NCBI RefSeq assembly: GCF_029625315.1
Contig: NZ_CP121110.1
Span: 2,223,501-2,287,500 of the forward strand
Direction: 5' to 3'
DNA: 64,000 bases
DNA from: Flavobacterium ginsengisoli
Lineage (GTDB): Bacteria > Bacteroidota > Bacteroidia > Flavobacteriales > Flavobacteriaceae
Part shown: piece after piece, positions 29,421 to 38,975 of the stretch
Position numbering within the stretch: position 1 is the first letter of the stretch
How the letters are laid out: the number at the start of each line of letters is the position of its first letter
The notes under the pieces: generated by a model
Seen by the model: the letters and a program-made list of their open reading frames with translations, nothing else
The model's database searches: none
What the model was told of the DNA's origin: nothing
Program-made: the position numbers and the translations under genes

Positions 29421-31400
29421 TTATGTATTATTTTTTACTTCTTTTTCTTGTGTAATTCCTTTCCAATTATCTGTTCTAAATGATGATGCAGGAAGACCTG
29501 ATGCATTTGTCAGATTTCCATCTGGATTATCTGCCCAGTTGTATCGAACCGCTGCAGGATTTGGAACGTTCTGCGCATATACGATCACTTTTCCGTTTAC
29601 TATTTTTGCTTCTGCCCAATAAAATTTCTGATCTGCTCCCGCAATAGAAAATCCTTTCAGCATACCTTCTTTAGCTTTAATTTCAGTTTTAAAATCAAAA
29701 TCTAACACAATTGTATTGTTTTCAATTTTAAACGATTTATAAAGCGGTCCCGAATAATCGATTTTGGTATTATACACTTTTGCTAAAGCAATATTAGCGA
29801 GACGACCTCCTACATCTTGTTTATTTTTTGGATGAATATCTTCTCCATTTCCAATATCAGTAGTTACGGCCATTCCTGTGTTTGGCAGTTTTAAAGCCAT
29901 GAATTGTGCCTCTCTTAATTCTGCCCAATCCGAATCTCCAGGTTCTTGTTTCTGCTGTTTGTAATTGGCTAACTGCACAAAGAAAAACGGAAGATTTTTA
30001 TCTTTAAACTGAGTTCGCCAGTCGTTTATAAGCGACGGAAATAATTTTTGATATTGAAAAGCTCTTTCTGCATTGCTTTCTCCCTGATACCAGATTACTC
30101 CTTTTATTTTGTAATCTGCCAAAGGAGCAATCATGGCATTGTATATTGCACTTGGCCTATTTTGCCCCTGAGCCAGATAAGGTCGTGCAGGCAAATCTTT
30201 ACTGTCTGCACCTATATTGTATTTCCAATCTCCTGCTAAGGAAATAATTTCTTTATCTGATTTTAAAGCGATATTTTCTTCTCCATAAATACCTCCATTT
30301 CCTGCTCCGTCATATACTCTAATGGTAATTACGTTTTCTCCTTTTTTCAAATATTTTGATGGAATGGTATAATGACGCTCTACGTTATATCCTTTTGTTT
30401 CTCCCACATAATTTCCATTTACCCAAATCATATCATCATCATCGGCAAAATAGCTTAGAGTAAAATCTTTACTATTATCTGCGATGGCAACCTTTTTTCT
30501 GAACCAAACTATACCGTCAAAATTTCCTAATCCGTTGCTGTCAAAAAAAGAAGGAACTTTCATTGTTTTCCATGAAGCATCGTCAAAACCAACTGAAGCC
30601 CAAATTACTTTTTCGTTCTGATATCCTTTGTCAGCATTAGCTAGATGTTTTTCCCAAACTGCTAAATCAGCATTGTATTTTTTCTCTAAAGTTTCTCTGC
30701 TTGATTCAGATTTCATCGCTTCTATCTGAGCATCAAAATCATGAATGGTGCTTAACGCTCCAGAACTTGTCCAAGCTTCTATCAATGTTCCTCCCCAAGA
30801 AGAATGTATTAATCCGATCGGAATCTTTTTTTCTTTATAAATTTTTCTAGCAAAAAAATAAGCTGTTGCACTAAAATCTGCTATATTTTTAGAATCGCAG
30901 ACATTCCATCCATTGTGTCGCACTTTTAGTATATTTAATGGCAAAGTGCTTTCTATATGTTCTGCTTGCAATAATCGAATCTCGGGATAATTGGCGTTTG
31001 CAATTTCTTCTTTATAATTCTCTATTTTTCCCCATCCTTCAAGCGGCATTTCCATGTTGCTTTGTCCAGAACACAACCACACTTCTCCAATTAGAATATT
31101 TTGAAGCGTTTTTACTTCTCCGTCATTTATTGCAATCGTATAAGGTCCGCCGTAAGCAGGCGTTTTTAAAACTACATTCCACTTACCATTTACAACGGCA
31201 GCTTTATATGTTTTTTTATCCCAAGAACTTGTAACTGATACTGATTGCTGATTGCTTTCTCCCCAAAACGGAACGGTGCTTTTTTGCCGCAAAACCATAT
31301 TATCAGTAAAAAAAGAAGGCAACTTTACTGTAGCATTTGCTGCAACCGAAACCAGTCCTATTACAGCTAACAGAATATTTTTTAAAAGATATTTTTTCAT
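29421..31400 (-). CDS. Sialate-O-acetylesterase-like SGNH esterase
   Basis: A 659-residue exported esterase with a signal peptide (ending VAANA). The SGNH-type domain shows the nucleophile block WLCSGQSNMEMPL near residue 113 and the late IKGVIWYQGESNAER block. Between them a GH2-like jelly-roll domain is inserted (FADDDDMIWVNGNYVGET, residues about 315-385), a known arrangement in this family. It would remove acetyl groups from glycans so that the neighbouring exo-glycosidases can proceed. The overlap-free 4-bp and 10-bp gaps to GH36 and GH27 indicate one operon. The true acyl substrate (sialic acid, xylan or other) is not decidable. Confidence 0.85.
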   Translation of the reverse strand: MKKYLLKNILLAVIGLVSVAANATVKLPSFFTDNMVLRQKSTVPFWGESNQQSVSVTSSWDKKTYKAAVVNGKWNVVLKTPAYGGPYTIAINDGEVKTLQNILIGEVWLCSGQSNMEMPLEGWGKIENYKEEIANANYPEIRLLQAEHIESTLPLNILKVRHNGWNVCDSKNIADFSATAYFFARKIYKEKKIPIGLIHSSWGGTLIEAWTSSGALSTIHDFDAQIEAMKSESSRETLEKKYNADLAVWEKHLANADKGYQNEKVIWASVGFDDASWKTMKVPSFFDSNGLGNFDGIVWFRKKVAIADNSKDFTLSYFADDDDMIWVNGNYVGETKGYNVERHYTIPSKYLKKGENVITIRVYDGAGNGGIYGEENIALKSDKEIISLAGDWKYNIGADSKDLPARPYLAQGQNRPSAIYNAMIAPLADYKIKGVIWYQGESNAERAFQYQKLFPSLINDWRTQFKDKNLPFFFVQLANYKQQKQEPGDSDWAELREAQFMALKLPNTGMAVTTDIGNGEDIHPKNKQDVGGRLANIALAKVYNTKIDYSGPLYKSFKIENNTIVLDFDFKTEIKAKEGMLKGFSIAGADQKFYWAEAKIVNGKVIVYAQNVPNPAAVRYNWADNPDGNLTNASGLPASSFRTDNWKGITQEKEVKNNT

Positions 31401-31410
31401 GCTGAATCTA

Positions 31411-33462
31411 TTATCGTTTTATGATTTTATACAAATGAGCATCTTTTGAACCAAGATTTACATTTAAAGTATTGTCTTTTATTTCGCTCTTTTGAGAAGT
31501 AAAAAGATCTTCGATTTGATAACTTCCTTTTTGAATATCTAATCTCTCCAATGGTAAAGCATAGCTTTTTGCTTCGTTTCCATAATTGAAAACAGCGATA
31601 TACCAATCGTTTTCTATTTTCTGCTGAAAAACTTCAGTTGTATGTTTTCCCGTATTTCCTTCTACTGGTCGAAAAGCCACGCCATGAGCCACAATCTTAA
31701 GCAACTCTTTGTTCTGAAGCCACTCTTTGGCGCGTTTGCTCCAAATTCCTTCCTTACTGTAATCGTCTCCTGTGATTAATGTTCCTGTGATTATTGCAGA
31801 AATTAATCTTGCACGGTTTTCTCCCTCTGTAACATCAGCAAAAACAACATGATCGGCATCAATATAATCATACGAATAGGTTTGCCACCAGCCGTAATTC
31901 ACGCTATTCAGAGTATATTGAGTTTGCTCGATAGTTTTCCAAGCATCGCATGCAATACGTCTTATATGAGCATAACGAGAGGTTGCCATATTTGGAGAAA
32001 TTGCGGCATAAATAAGCATTTGTCCGTCTAGTGCATTTACCAAATGCTCCATTCCTACTTTGTAAGCCTGCATTCCTGTTGTGACATTTTTATCATAAAA
32101 AGAAGAAGATTCAGCCGCTGCATGTCCTAGAAAGTCGATTTTGATCATTTTGAAGCCGCACGCTTTTAGTTTATTAATTACATAATCAACACGTTTTAGC
32201 GTACCAGGATGTGTTGGATCAATTGCGCGTGCGCCATCAAAATCAAAATACGTATTTCCAGTTTTTGTCCACATTTCGCCAAAATTATAATCACTTCCTT
32301 CTGCTTTACGGTTTGGTCCGTCTTTCCAGCCCCAATCTGTAAAAGGTGCCCAATAGGCTCCTGGTTCTAATCCTTTACTTTTACAGTAATCTGCAAATTC
32401 TTTTAGTTTGCTGAAATCTCCTGTAAAACCACCTTTTACCATATTATCCCAAAATGAATCAAGATCGATATAAGCTGTATTTCCTACTCGAAACTGCGGA
32501 ATTTGATTCGCAAAAAAATCAGCAACTTTGGTCGTATTCTCATAATTGATTTTTTCCATCAAAACGCCCCAGCTGTTCCATCCCACTGGAGTTGGCTTAT
32601 CCCATTCAAAAACATATGGTTTTTCTACAATACGATTGGTTTTAGCATATTCTTCCATTCCGTTTCTCCAATCGGAATAATATCCAACAAAGAATTTTGG
32701 CGACAATACTTTGTTTCCTCTTACCAAACCGTGCGCAATGCTGTCTCGCGTTATTTCTTTTTCAGAAAAACCTGCCCAAGCCGAGAATAAAGGCTCTTTA
32801 TTTTTGTTGATTGATTTTACAGCACTTTTCCAAACGGTATGTTCTAAAGAACCTACTATAAAACCATTTCTAGAAGTGTTATTAAATACTATTCCAACTT
32901 CTGCACTTGTATTATTTGAAATTGTATCTAATTTTTTAGAATTATAACTCGCCCAAGCATCATTATCATAAGGAACAAAAACAGTTTGCAAGTTTTCTAC
33001 TTTATCAAAAGTAATTTTTCCTAAATCTAATGGCGCAATATAATTGGTTGTTATTTGCTTCTCGTTTCCTAAAATTTCAATTTGAGTTATAAAATAAGAT
33101 TGATTATTATAGGTAAAGAAATTTTGAATTAAAGTTGGATTGTTTTTATCCTTATAAGTTAGAATATACTTTGTCCCTTTTCCTAAATTATCTGTAAAAG
33201 CTTCTTTTGATAAAACGGCTTCAGGATAATCACTAATAGAAATTGTTTTACCATTAACAACAACCGAAGTTTTTGCTCCAGAAAAAATATTTTTACCAGA
33301 TTGGCTTACTGCTATTGTTTTGTTTTTAGCATCATAAGTAATGTCGCCATTTTTTCCAAAAGTCATTTTTATGCTTTTTTGAGCCTGCATAAATGGACTA
33401 AAAAAAAGCATTATTATACCAGACAAAAACAGCTTTTTTATTAATAAACAATGTGGTTTCAT
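31411..33462 (-). CDS. Clan GH-D alpha-galactosidase-like enzyme (GH27-like), copy 1
   Basis: A 683-residue secreted enzyme with a signal peptide (LFLSGIIMLFFSPFMQAQ). A beta domain of about 260 residues precedes the barrel, which begins with PTPVGWNSWGVLMEKINY; GWNSWG is typical for GH27/GH36. The nucleophile is the Asp in MIKIDFLGHA, and the acid/base is probably the Asp in the ITGDDYS area. The C-terminal domain is a short beta-sandwich. It heads the operon with the esterase and GH36 and is a paralogue of the gene at 33804, but lacks that gene's extra N-terminal domain and sorting domain. Alpha-galactosidase or beta-L-arabinopyranosidase activity are both possible in this clan. Confidence 0.83.
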   Translation of the reverse strand: MKPHCLLIKKLFLSGIIMLFFSPFMQAQKSIKMTFGKNGDITYDAKNKTIAVSQSGKNIFSGAKTSVVVNGKTISISDYPEAVLSKEAFTDNLGKGTKYILTYKDKNNPTLIQNFFTYNNQSYFITQIEILGNEKQITTNYIAPLDLGKITFDKVENLQTVFVPYDNDAWASYNSKKLDTISNNTSAEVGIVFNNTSRNGFIVGSLEHTVWKSAVKSINKNKEPLFSAWAGFSEKEITRDSIAHGLVRGNKVLSPKFFVGYYSDWRNGMEEYAKTNRIVEKPYVFEWDKPTPVGWNSWGVLMEKINYENTTKVADFFANQIPQFRVGNTAYIDLDSFWDNMVKGGFTGDFSKLKEFADYCKSKGLEPGAYWAPFTDWGWKDGPNRKAEGSDYNFGEMWTKTGNTYFDFDGARAIDPTHPGTLKRVDYVINKLKACGFKMIKIDFLGHAAAESSSFYDKNVTTGMQAYKVGMEHLVNALDGQMLIYAAISPNMATSRYAHIRRIACDAWKTIEQTQYTLNSVNYGWWQTYSYDYIDADHVVFADVTEGENRARLISAIITGTLITGDDYSKEGIWSKRAKEWLQNKELLKIVAHGVAFRPVEGNTGKHTTEVFQQKIENDWYIAVFNYGNEAKSYALPLERLDIQKGSYQIEDLFTSQKSEIKDNTLNVNLGSKDAHLYKIIKR

Positions 33463-33480
33463 TAATTTTATTTTTGGTTA

Positions 33481-33502
33481 TTATACTATTCTATACTACA
33501 AT
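33481..33502 (-). promoter_or_regulatory. Candidate operator of the GntR regulator, upstream of the GH27 operon
   Basis: The gene strand reads ATTGTAGTATAGAATAGTAT followed by AA, matching the elements at 24168 and 36516. It is 18 bp before the GH27 start. Confidence 0.55.
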
Positions 33503-33803
33503 GATACGAATTAAAATTAACCCTGCAAGAACATTGCAAAAAATACTGCTTACTTTTTTTGCCCAAATAAACATAATTACCTAAAAATCAACATTTAACA
33601 CAATTACAAAAGAGCTTGATTTTTTTTCTTCAAAATAGTCATTTTGACAATAATTATGACATAATCTCAAAAATCTAACTAAAAATATACATCTCAAAAA
33701 ATTTTATAAATCAAAAATTATCATTTTAACATTCTAGCCAAAACAAAAAATCCCGATTCTCAACTAAAGTGAAAATCGGGATTTTTGAAAGTTTTAAAAG
33801 TCT
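33503..33803. other. Intergenic region between the two GH27-like genes
   Basis: No gene seen. It holds the promoter of the downstream GH27 operon next to the operator, a long AT-rich stretch with no clear motif, and the terminator of the second GH27 gene at 33745-33787. Confidence 0.6.
33745..33787 (-). terminator. Terminator of the second GH27-like gene
   Basis: AAATCCCGATT pairs with AATCGGGATTT across a 14-nt loop, with T runs on both strands. It is 17 bases past the stop of the gene at 33804. Confidence 0.75.
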
Positions 33804-36488
33804 TTAATTCTTAACAAACTTAAAGTTTTGCACCGGATGTCCAGTCGCTTTTACTTTTACCATATAAACACCCTTTGAAAGTCCGTTTACTGGTATTTCT
33901 GAACTAATCATGTCTTCGGCAGTAATAGCATTCTTCCAAACTTCTTTTCCGCTTATATCATATAATGAAATTGTCGCTGTACCATTAATTATTTGATCAA
34001 ACTTAATTCTAAAACTGTTTGATGCAGGATTAGGAAAGACATAATTTGTAGAAGCAGTTGGCCAATTGTAACTTGGCGCACTTAGCACTCCTGCGTTCGA
34101 AATAGCATAAATAGCCGCATCTGCTTGAGGCAATTGAACATTCAATGTGCTTTGAGCAGTACTTGTCGCTCCAGAATAAAGCTCTTTGACTGTATAATTT
34201 CCTGATCCAAGTCCTAGACGACTAAAACTGATATTATTTGTCATCGTTGTATTTCCGTAATTAAAAACAGCTACATAAGTAACGTTGTTGTATGTTGCAG
34301 AAAATACATTTGCGGCATTGTATCCTGTGTTTCCATCGGCAGGAATAAAATGCATCTCATTACGAACAACATTCATTACATCATTATTTTGCAAAAGACT
34401 TTGTGCAGTTGTTTTCCACTGACCCGCAACAGAAAAATCATCACCTGCAATTACTGTTCCTGTAACCACGCCGCTTAATAATCTTGCACGATTTTGCCCT
34501 ATTGAAGCAGTCCCAAAAACAATATGATCTGCATCTATATAATCGTAAATTTGATTTTGCCACCAGCCATAAGTTGTACTATTCAAAGTATAATCTGTTT
34601 CGTTTATGTTTGTGTAGGCATCGCATGCTATACGTCTTACGTGCGCAAAAGGGCCAGTAGCCAAATTAGGAGATATTGCGGCTTGCACTAACATCGTTCC
34701 GCCAATTTCATCAATCAAATATTTCATTCCTTCCTGATACGCTTCCATACCCGTATGAAGCTGATTATTTGCAAAACTGTCAGCTTCAATACTCGCATGC
34801 GTTAAAAAGTCAATTTTTATCATTTCGAATCCTGCGGTTTTGAAACGATTTATAAAATAGTGAATTCTAGCCTTAGTTCCTGGACTTGTCGGATCCATAG
34901 CATAAGCTCCATCCAACTCTAAAGGATTTCCGTTAACTTTTGTCCAACACTGATTATAAGTATATGAACTTCCTTCAACCTGACGATTGTATTTTCCCCA
35001 ATCTACAAAAGGAGCCCAATAAATTCCAGCCTTATAACCTTTACTTTTTGCGTAAGTGACAAATTGAGCTAGCTCAGCATCACTCATATTGTCCCAATAA
35101 GAATCAAGATCAATATATAAAGTATTGTCTTGAGTTTTAAATGAAGGACAATCATTATGAAAAAAATCTACAACTGCTTTTGCTTTCGTCAAGTTAATAT
35201 TGGTTTGCATAGCTCCCCAGCTGTTCCATCCAATTGGTTTTGGCGCTGTCCAGTCAAAAATATATTTAGGTTGCATTGCTGCATTTGCTTGTGCAAATTC
35301 TTCGAATCCTGTTCTCCAATCGTCTGTAGCATTAATCATTACTTTTGGAGAAGGGCAACTTGTCTGCCCCACATTTACCCAACCATGTCCTCTTGCATCT
35401 CGGGTTACATCTTGTTTTGTCCAACCTGCAATTACCGAAACATAAGCTGATGAAGAACCGCCGCCACTTACTGTAACACCTGTTTTCCATTTTGTATGCT
35501 CCAACGAACCAATTACCAAACCTTTACGATTGGTATTATTATAAATATTAGTTACCTCAGATGCTGTAAAATCAGCCGAATTTAAAGTATAAGCATTATA
35601 TCGAATCCAGGCATCGTTATCGTAAGGAACAAATACAGCTCTAGCATCTCCTGTTCCAAAATTTGGCGTTACCTGATTACTGGTTAAAGGAGACATTTTA
35701 TAGCAGTTTGAACCATTTCCTGTCAGCACAACTTGTACAGCCAGATAATTTTTATTGGTATAGGTATAAAAAATCTGTCGCATTCCGAGCGAATAATTTC
35801 CACTTAAGGTAAAAATGTGCTTAGTTCCGCTTCCCACATTATCGGTAAATGATTCTGAACTATAAACCGCTGAAGCAAAATTAGTACTCACATACTGCTG
35901 ATCGCTATTTGCATAAGCAGATGCATTGCTAATTACAGTCGCACCATTAAATTTTATGCTATACGTTTTATTGGTTAAATTATAAACGATACTATTATTT
36001 GTTCCAAAAGCAATAGTTTGGTTAGTTCCTGCTTGCTAAAGGTGTTAAAATAAATTTGTCGAGATTAGGAGCCCATGAGTTGGTATTATCCCAAAGCAAA
36101 GTTGTTGTGCCGCTGTTCAAATAAACGTTTATGTTTTTAGAAGCAGACTGTACTCCATCCTCCACTCGGTTCGCAAGGAATCGCAATCGCCGCGGCAGAA
36201 CCAGCTGTTAATCGAATCGCACGTGGATCTCCCGTACAATAAAACAATTGCAGATTGTACCAACCCGTTGCTCGCTACAGTAACATTTACAGAAACGCTA
36301 CCAGTACCTCCTAAATTACCGACAATTTTTCCTGAACAGGAATCGCAGTTTTGAATGTCAGCATTTCCAGTGCGGGTACCATTTTCAAATTCGTAACTCT
36401 GACTCCAACTGCAAATCGTTAATAAAAATAGCATTAAAGTCAGTAGTTTTTTAACCGATACTTTTTCTTTTGTAATTTTTTCTTGCAT
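33804..36488 (-). CDS. T9SS-secreted GH27-like enzyme with N-terminal CBM, copy 2, three frameshifts
   Basis: Several frames join to one protein of about 893 residues. Order: signal peptide (LLTLMLFLLTICSWSQ); a CBM6/35-like beta-sandwich starting YEFENGTRTGNADIQNCDSC; a beta domain; the barrel with PIGWNSWGAMQTNIN and MIKIDFLTHA (nucleophile Asp); and a type A T9SS sorting domain (YVFPNPASNSFRIKF ... GVYMVKVKATG). Breaks lie at GCTCGC 36270-36275, GCAGAC 36143-36148 and GCTTGC 36031-36036, each one base too long; corrected joints read VAATGWYNLQLFYCTGD, GGWSTAASKNINVYL and TPLAAGTNQTIAFGTNN. The corrected protein should be displayed or released outside the cell through T9SS, unlike copy 1. 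It likely attacks alpha-galactosyl side chains on the intact polymer. Confidence 0.85.
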
Positions 36489-36515
36489 AGTTTTTCAATA
36501 TTAGTTAGTAAGATT

Positions 36516-36542
36516 TAGTACTATTCTGTACTATACTACAAT
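36516..36542 (-). promoter_or_regulatory. Candidate operator of the GntR regulator, upstream of the second GH27-like gene
   Basis: The gene strand reads TTATTGTAGTATAGTACAGA then ATAGTACTA, third copy of the shared element. It lies 28 bp before the start. Confidence 0.55.
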
Positions 36543-36782
36543 AATAAGAAAAATATTAGTATAACATTAAAAATCAGACGATTTAATTGTTTAGTTGAAA
36601 CAAATTAAACAGAGAGCCAATAAAACTGATGTCTTTTCTCTGCTAAAATATTTTTAGATTACAAAGTCTCTTTCTCTGTTGACTTTGAAAGCCTTAACTT
36701 TATTGATCGCTGTTCTTTTTACTACTCTATTATTTTCTTTAGAAATAATTCAAAAAAAATTTTCACAATTAAAAAAACGCCT

Positions 36783-36790
36783 TATATTTG
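36783..36790 (+). promoter_or_regulatory. Promoter -7 element of the second tRNA-Ser
   Basis: TATATTTG, the same element and near-identical surroundings as at 570-577 in front of the first copy. Confidence 0.55.
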
Positions 36791-36822
36791 CACTCGCAAT
36801 CACGCAACGATTGCGACATACT

Positions 36823-36906
36823 GGAGAAATGGCAGAGCGGTCGAATGCGGCAGTCTTGAAAACTGTTGACTGTAACAGGTCCGGGGTTCGAATCCCTCTT
36901 TCTCCG
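36823..36906 (+). tRNA. tRNA-Ser (anticodon UGA), copy 2
   Basis: All 84 bases are identical to the copy at 610-693, including variable arm and T-arm. Its own terminator follows directly. It closes the sugar-utilisation block on the right. Confidence 0.95.
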
Positions 36907-36915
36907 CTGAATTTT

Positions 36916-36948
36916 AAAAAACCTCAATATTCTATTGAGGTTTTTTTT
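36916..36948 (+). terminator. Terminator of tRNA-Ser copy 2
   Basis: AACCTCAATA and TATTGAGGTT form a 10-bp stem, followed by a run of eight T. Confidence 0.85.
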
Positions 36949-37068
36949 GCTTTATACAGAAGTTTACTCGGCTTTTCAATTCAATTTATAGCAAAACCTT
37001 AGCATAAAAATCATGTGCATTAAGTAAGAAAAAAATCATTATTTTTAACTAACCTTCATTTTTGCATT

Positions 37069-38673
37069 ATGACCGATAAATCACAACTCTTAAGTTCCAT
37101 TTTCAGGCATCTTGACGGCTTAGTTACTGCGCCTGTAGCAATAGCGCTAAAAAATAAATCTGTACTAGATTTTATCTTAAATAAAAAGCAAACCACTTTA
37201 TCTGAACTTACATCGGTTTTTAATGCCAACGAAGGCTATCTAAATATCGCTTTACGAGTTCTCGCTTCTCAAGGATTTTTAGATTATGAAATCAATAATA
37301 AAACACAGACTATTTCAATTTCTGTAAATGAGAAAACCGAAATTGCTTTTTCATTATTTCATCTTTACAGAGATGTTGTAGAATTGCTTCAATTATCTAT
37401 ACATTTTCATCCGCGTTTGTTTGAAGACACTCCTTTTGAAAAACTCAATATCATTTTTGAAAAATATAAAAAGAGAGACGAAATTGAGCCTTCCAGTGAT
37501 CCTCTAACGAATAGCATTCAAGAGCAAATTTTAAAACATATTGAAGGTTACCTCATCGGACCAACTATCGTGCGATTGGCAATGAACGGAATGTTTCATA
37601 AGTATTTTATGGAAACTTCTTTTAGACCTGAAGAGTTTCATAAATCGCCCGAAAATTTTAAAAAGATTTTAGACTTTTTTGTTCATCTGGGATGGTTTCT
37701 AGAAAAAAATGGCAATTATCAATTTACCGAAGCTGGTTTATTTTTTGCTAAAAGAGCCAGCGCTTATGGAGTTACGGTTTCCTATCTGCCAACATTTGCT
37801 AAAATTGAAGAATTGATTTTTGGAAATCCGGATATTTTAATAACTGCCGAAGGTGAAAACGAACTTCATGTGGATCGCGAAATGAACGTTTGGGGAAGCG
37901 GTGGCGCTCACGACACTTATTTTAAAGTAGTCGATGAAATCCTTATAAAGCTTTTTAATCTTCCTATTGAAGAACAGCCAAAAGGAATTCTCGATATGGG
38001 TTGCGGAAATGGCGCTTTTCTACAACATATTTTTGAAGTAATTGACAGGCAAACTTTAAGAGGAAAAATGCTCGACGAATATCCGCTGTTTATAGTTGGA
38101 GTTGATTATAACCAAACCGCTTTGAAAGTAACCAGAGCCAATCTGATCAATGCAGATATTTGGGCAAAAGTAATTTGGGGAGATATTGGCCGTCCCGATT
38201 TGCTTGCAGAAGATTTGCAAGAAAATTATAATATTGATTTGAAAGATCTTCTTAATGTGAGAACTTTTCTAGATCACAACAGAATTTGGCAAGACCCTAA
38301 ACATGTTAACGAGAAAAGAGTCAGTACCTCAACTGGTGCATTTGCTTACAGAGGAAAAAGAATTAGCAATAATCTTGTTGAAGACAATCTTTTAGAACAT
38401 TTACAAAAGTGGTCACCGTATGTACATAAATTTGGTCTTCTTTTGATTGAACTTCATACCATAAATCCAAAACTTACGGCCAATAATTTAGGCCGAACTC
38501 CAGCAACAGCTTATGATGCTACTCATGGTTTTTCGGACCAATATATTGTTGAAATTGATGTTTTTAATGCAATTGCCGCAGAAGCAGGATTATTTCCTGA
38601 TAAATCTATTTTTAAGAGATTTCCTGACGCCGATACAGCAACAGTGAGCATCAATTTGTTGAAAGGAAAATAA
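37069..38673 (+). CDS. Class I SAM-dependent methyltransferase with two winged-helix segments
   Basis: A 534-residue cytoplasmic protein. Residues 30-75 look like the winged-helix dimerisation domain of O-methyltransferases (TTLSELTSVFNANEGYLNIA), and a second similar segment is around 180-225 (FFVHLGWFLEKNGNYQFTEAG). The Rossmann domain starts at about 305 with GILDMGCGNGAFLQHIF (SAM motif I) and FIVGVDYNQTALKV (motif II acidic region). It is longer than plain small-molecule methyltransferases and resembles the AprA-type polyketide-associated methyltransferases in layout, but I am not sure of that. No biosynthetic genes lie next to it. Substrate unknown. Confidence 0.75.
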   Translation: MTDKSQLLSSIFRHLDGLVTAPVAIALKNKSVLDFILNKKQTTLSELTSVFNANEGYLNIALRVLASQGFLDYEINNKTQTISISVNEKTEIAFSLFHLYRDVVELLQLSIHFHPRLFEDTPFEKLNIIFEKYKKRDEIEPSSDPLTNSIQEQILKHIEGYLIGPTIVRLAMNGMFHKYFMETSFRPEEFHKSPENFKKILDFFVHLGWFLEKNGNYQFTEAGLFFAKRASAYGVTVSYLPTFAKIEELIFGNPDILITAEGENELHVDREMNVWGSGGAHDTYFKVVDEILIKLFNLPIEEQPKGILDMGCGNGAFLQHIFEVIDRQTLRGKMLDEYPLFIVGVDYNQTALKVTRANLINADIWAKVIWGDIGRPDLLAEDLQENYNIDLKDLLNVRTFLDHNRIWQDPKHVNEKRVSTSTGAFAYRGKRISNNLVEDNLLEHLQKWSPYVHKFGLLLIELHTINPKLTANNLGRTPATAYDATHGFSDQYIVEIDVFNAIAAEAGLFPDKSIFKRFPDADTATVSINLLKGK

Positions 38674-38689
38674 ATAAAATGTAACGTTT

Positions 38690-38945
38690 AAAATTAGCCG
38701 AAATAATATATTTCACCCCGCTGGGGCTCTTTCTTAAACCGCAATTCTATTTCTATAAATATTTCGTCCCTCTGGGACTTTTCTAAGACACAATTTAAAA
38801 CTAATATATAGTTTCATTGGGATTTGAAAAACGTTTTCAAGCTCTGGAAGAGCGAAATATTTATAGCTAAAAATTCAAGACACAAAATAAAAGCTCCATC
38901 GGAGCGACATATTTCTGAAATTAATAAAGGAGCGACCTTTCCAGA
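38690..38945. repeat. Array of short flavobacterial hairpin repeats
   Basis: Several ~20-nt imperfect palindromes follow one another, each flanked by ATATTT-like sequence: CACCCCGCTGGGGCT (38713 area), TCCCTCTGGGACTT (38769 area), and GCTCCATCGGAGCGAC (38891 area), plus GGAGCG...CGCTCC near 38928-38951, which can terminate the convergent genes. They are dispersed-repeat-like and not CRISPR: units differ and have no fixed spacers. Confidence 0.6.
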
Positions 38946-38975
38946 CGCTCCTTTAATTTGAATTTATTTAAGAAA

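Noticed and set aside
36679..37002. A 107-codon frame on the plus strand
   Set aside because: It runs through the tRNA-Ser gene and its terminator; part of its translation is the tRNA sequence.
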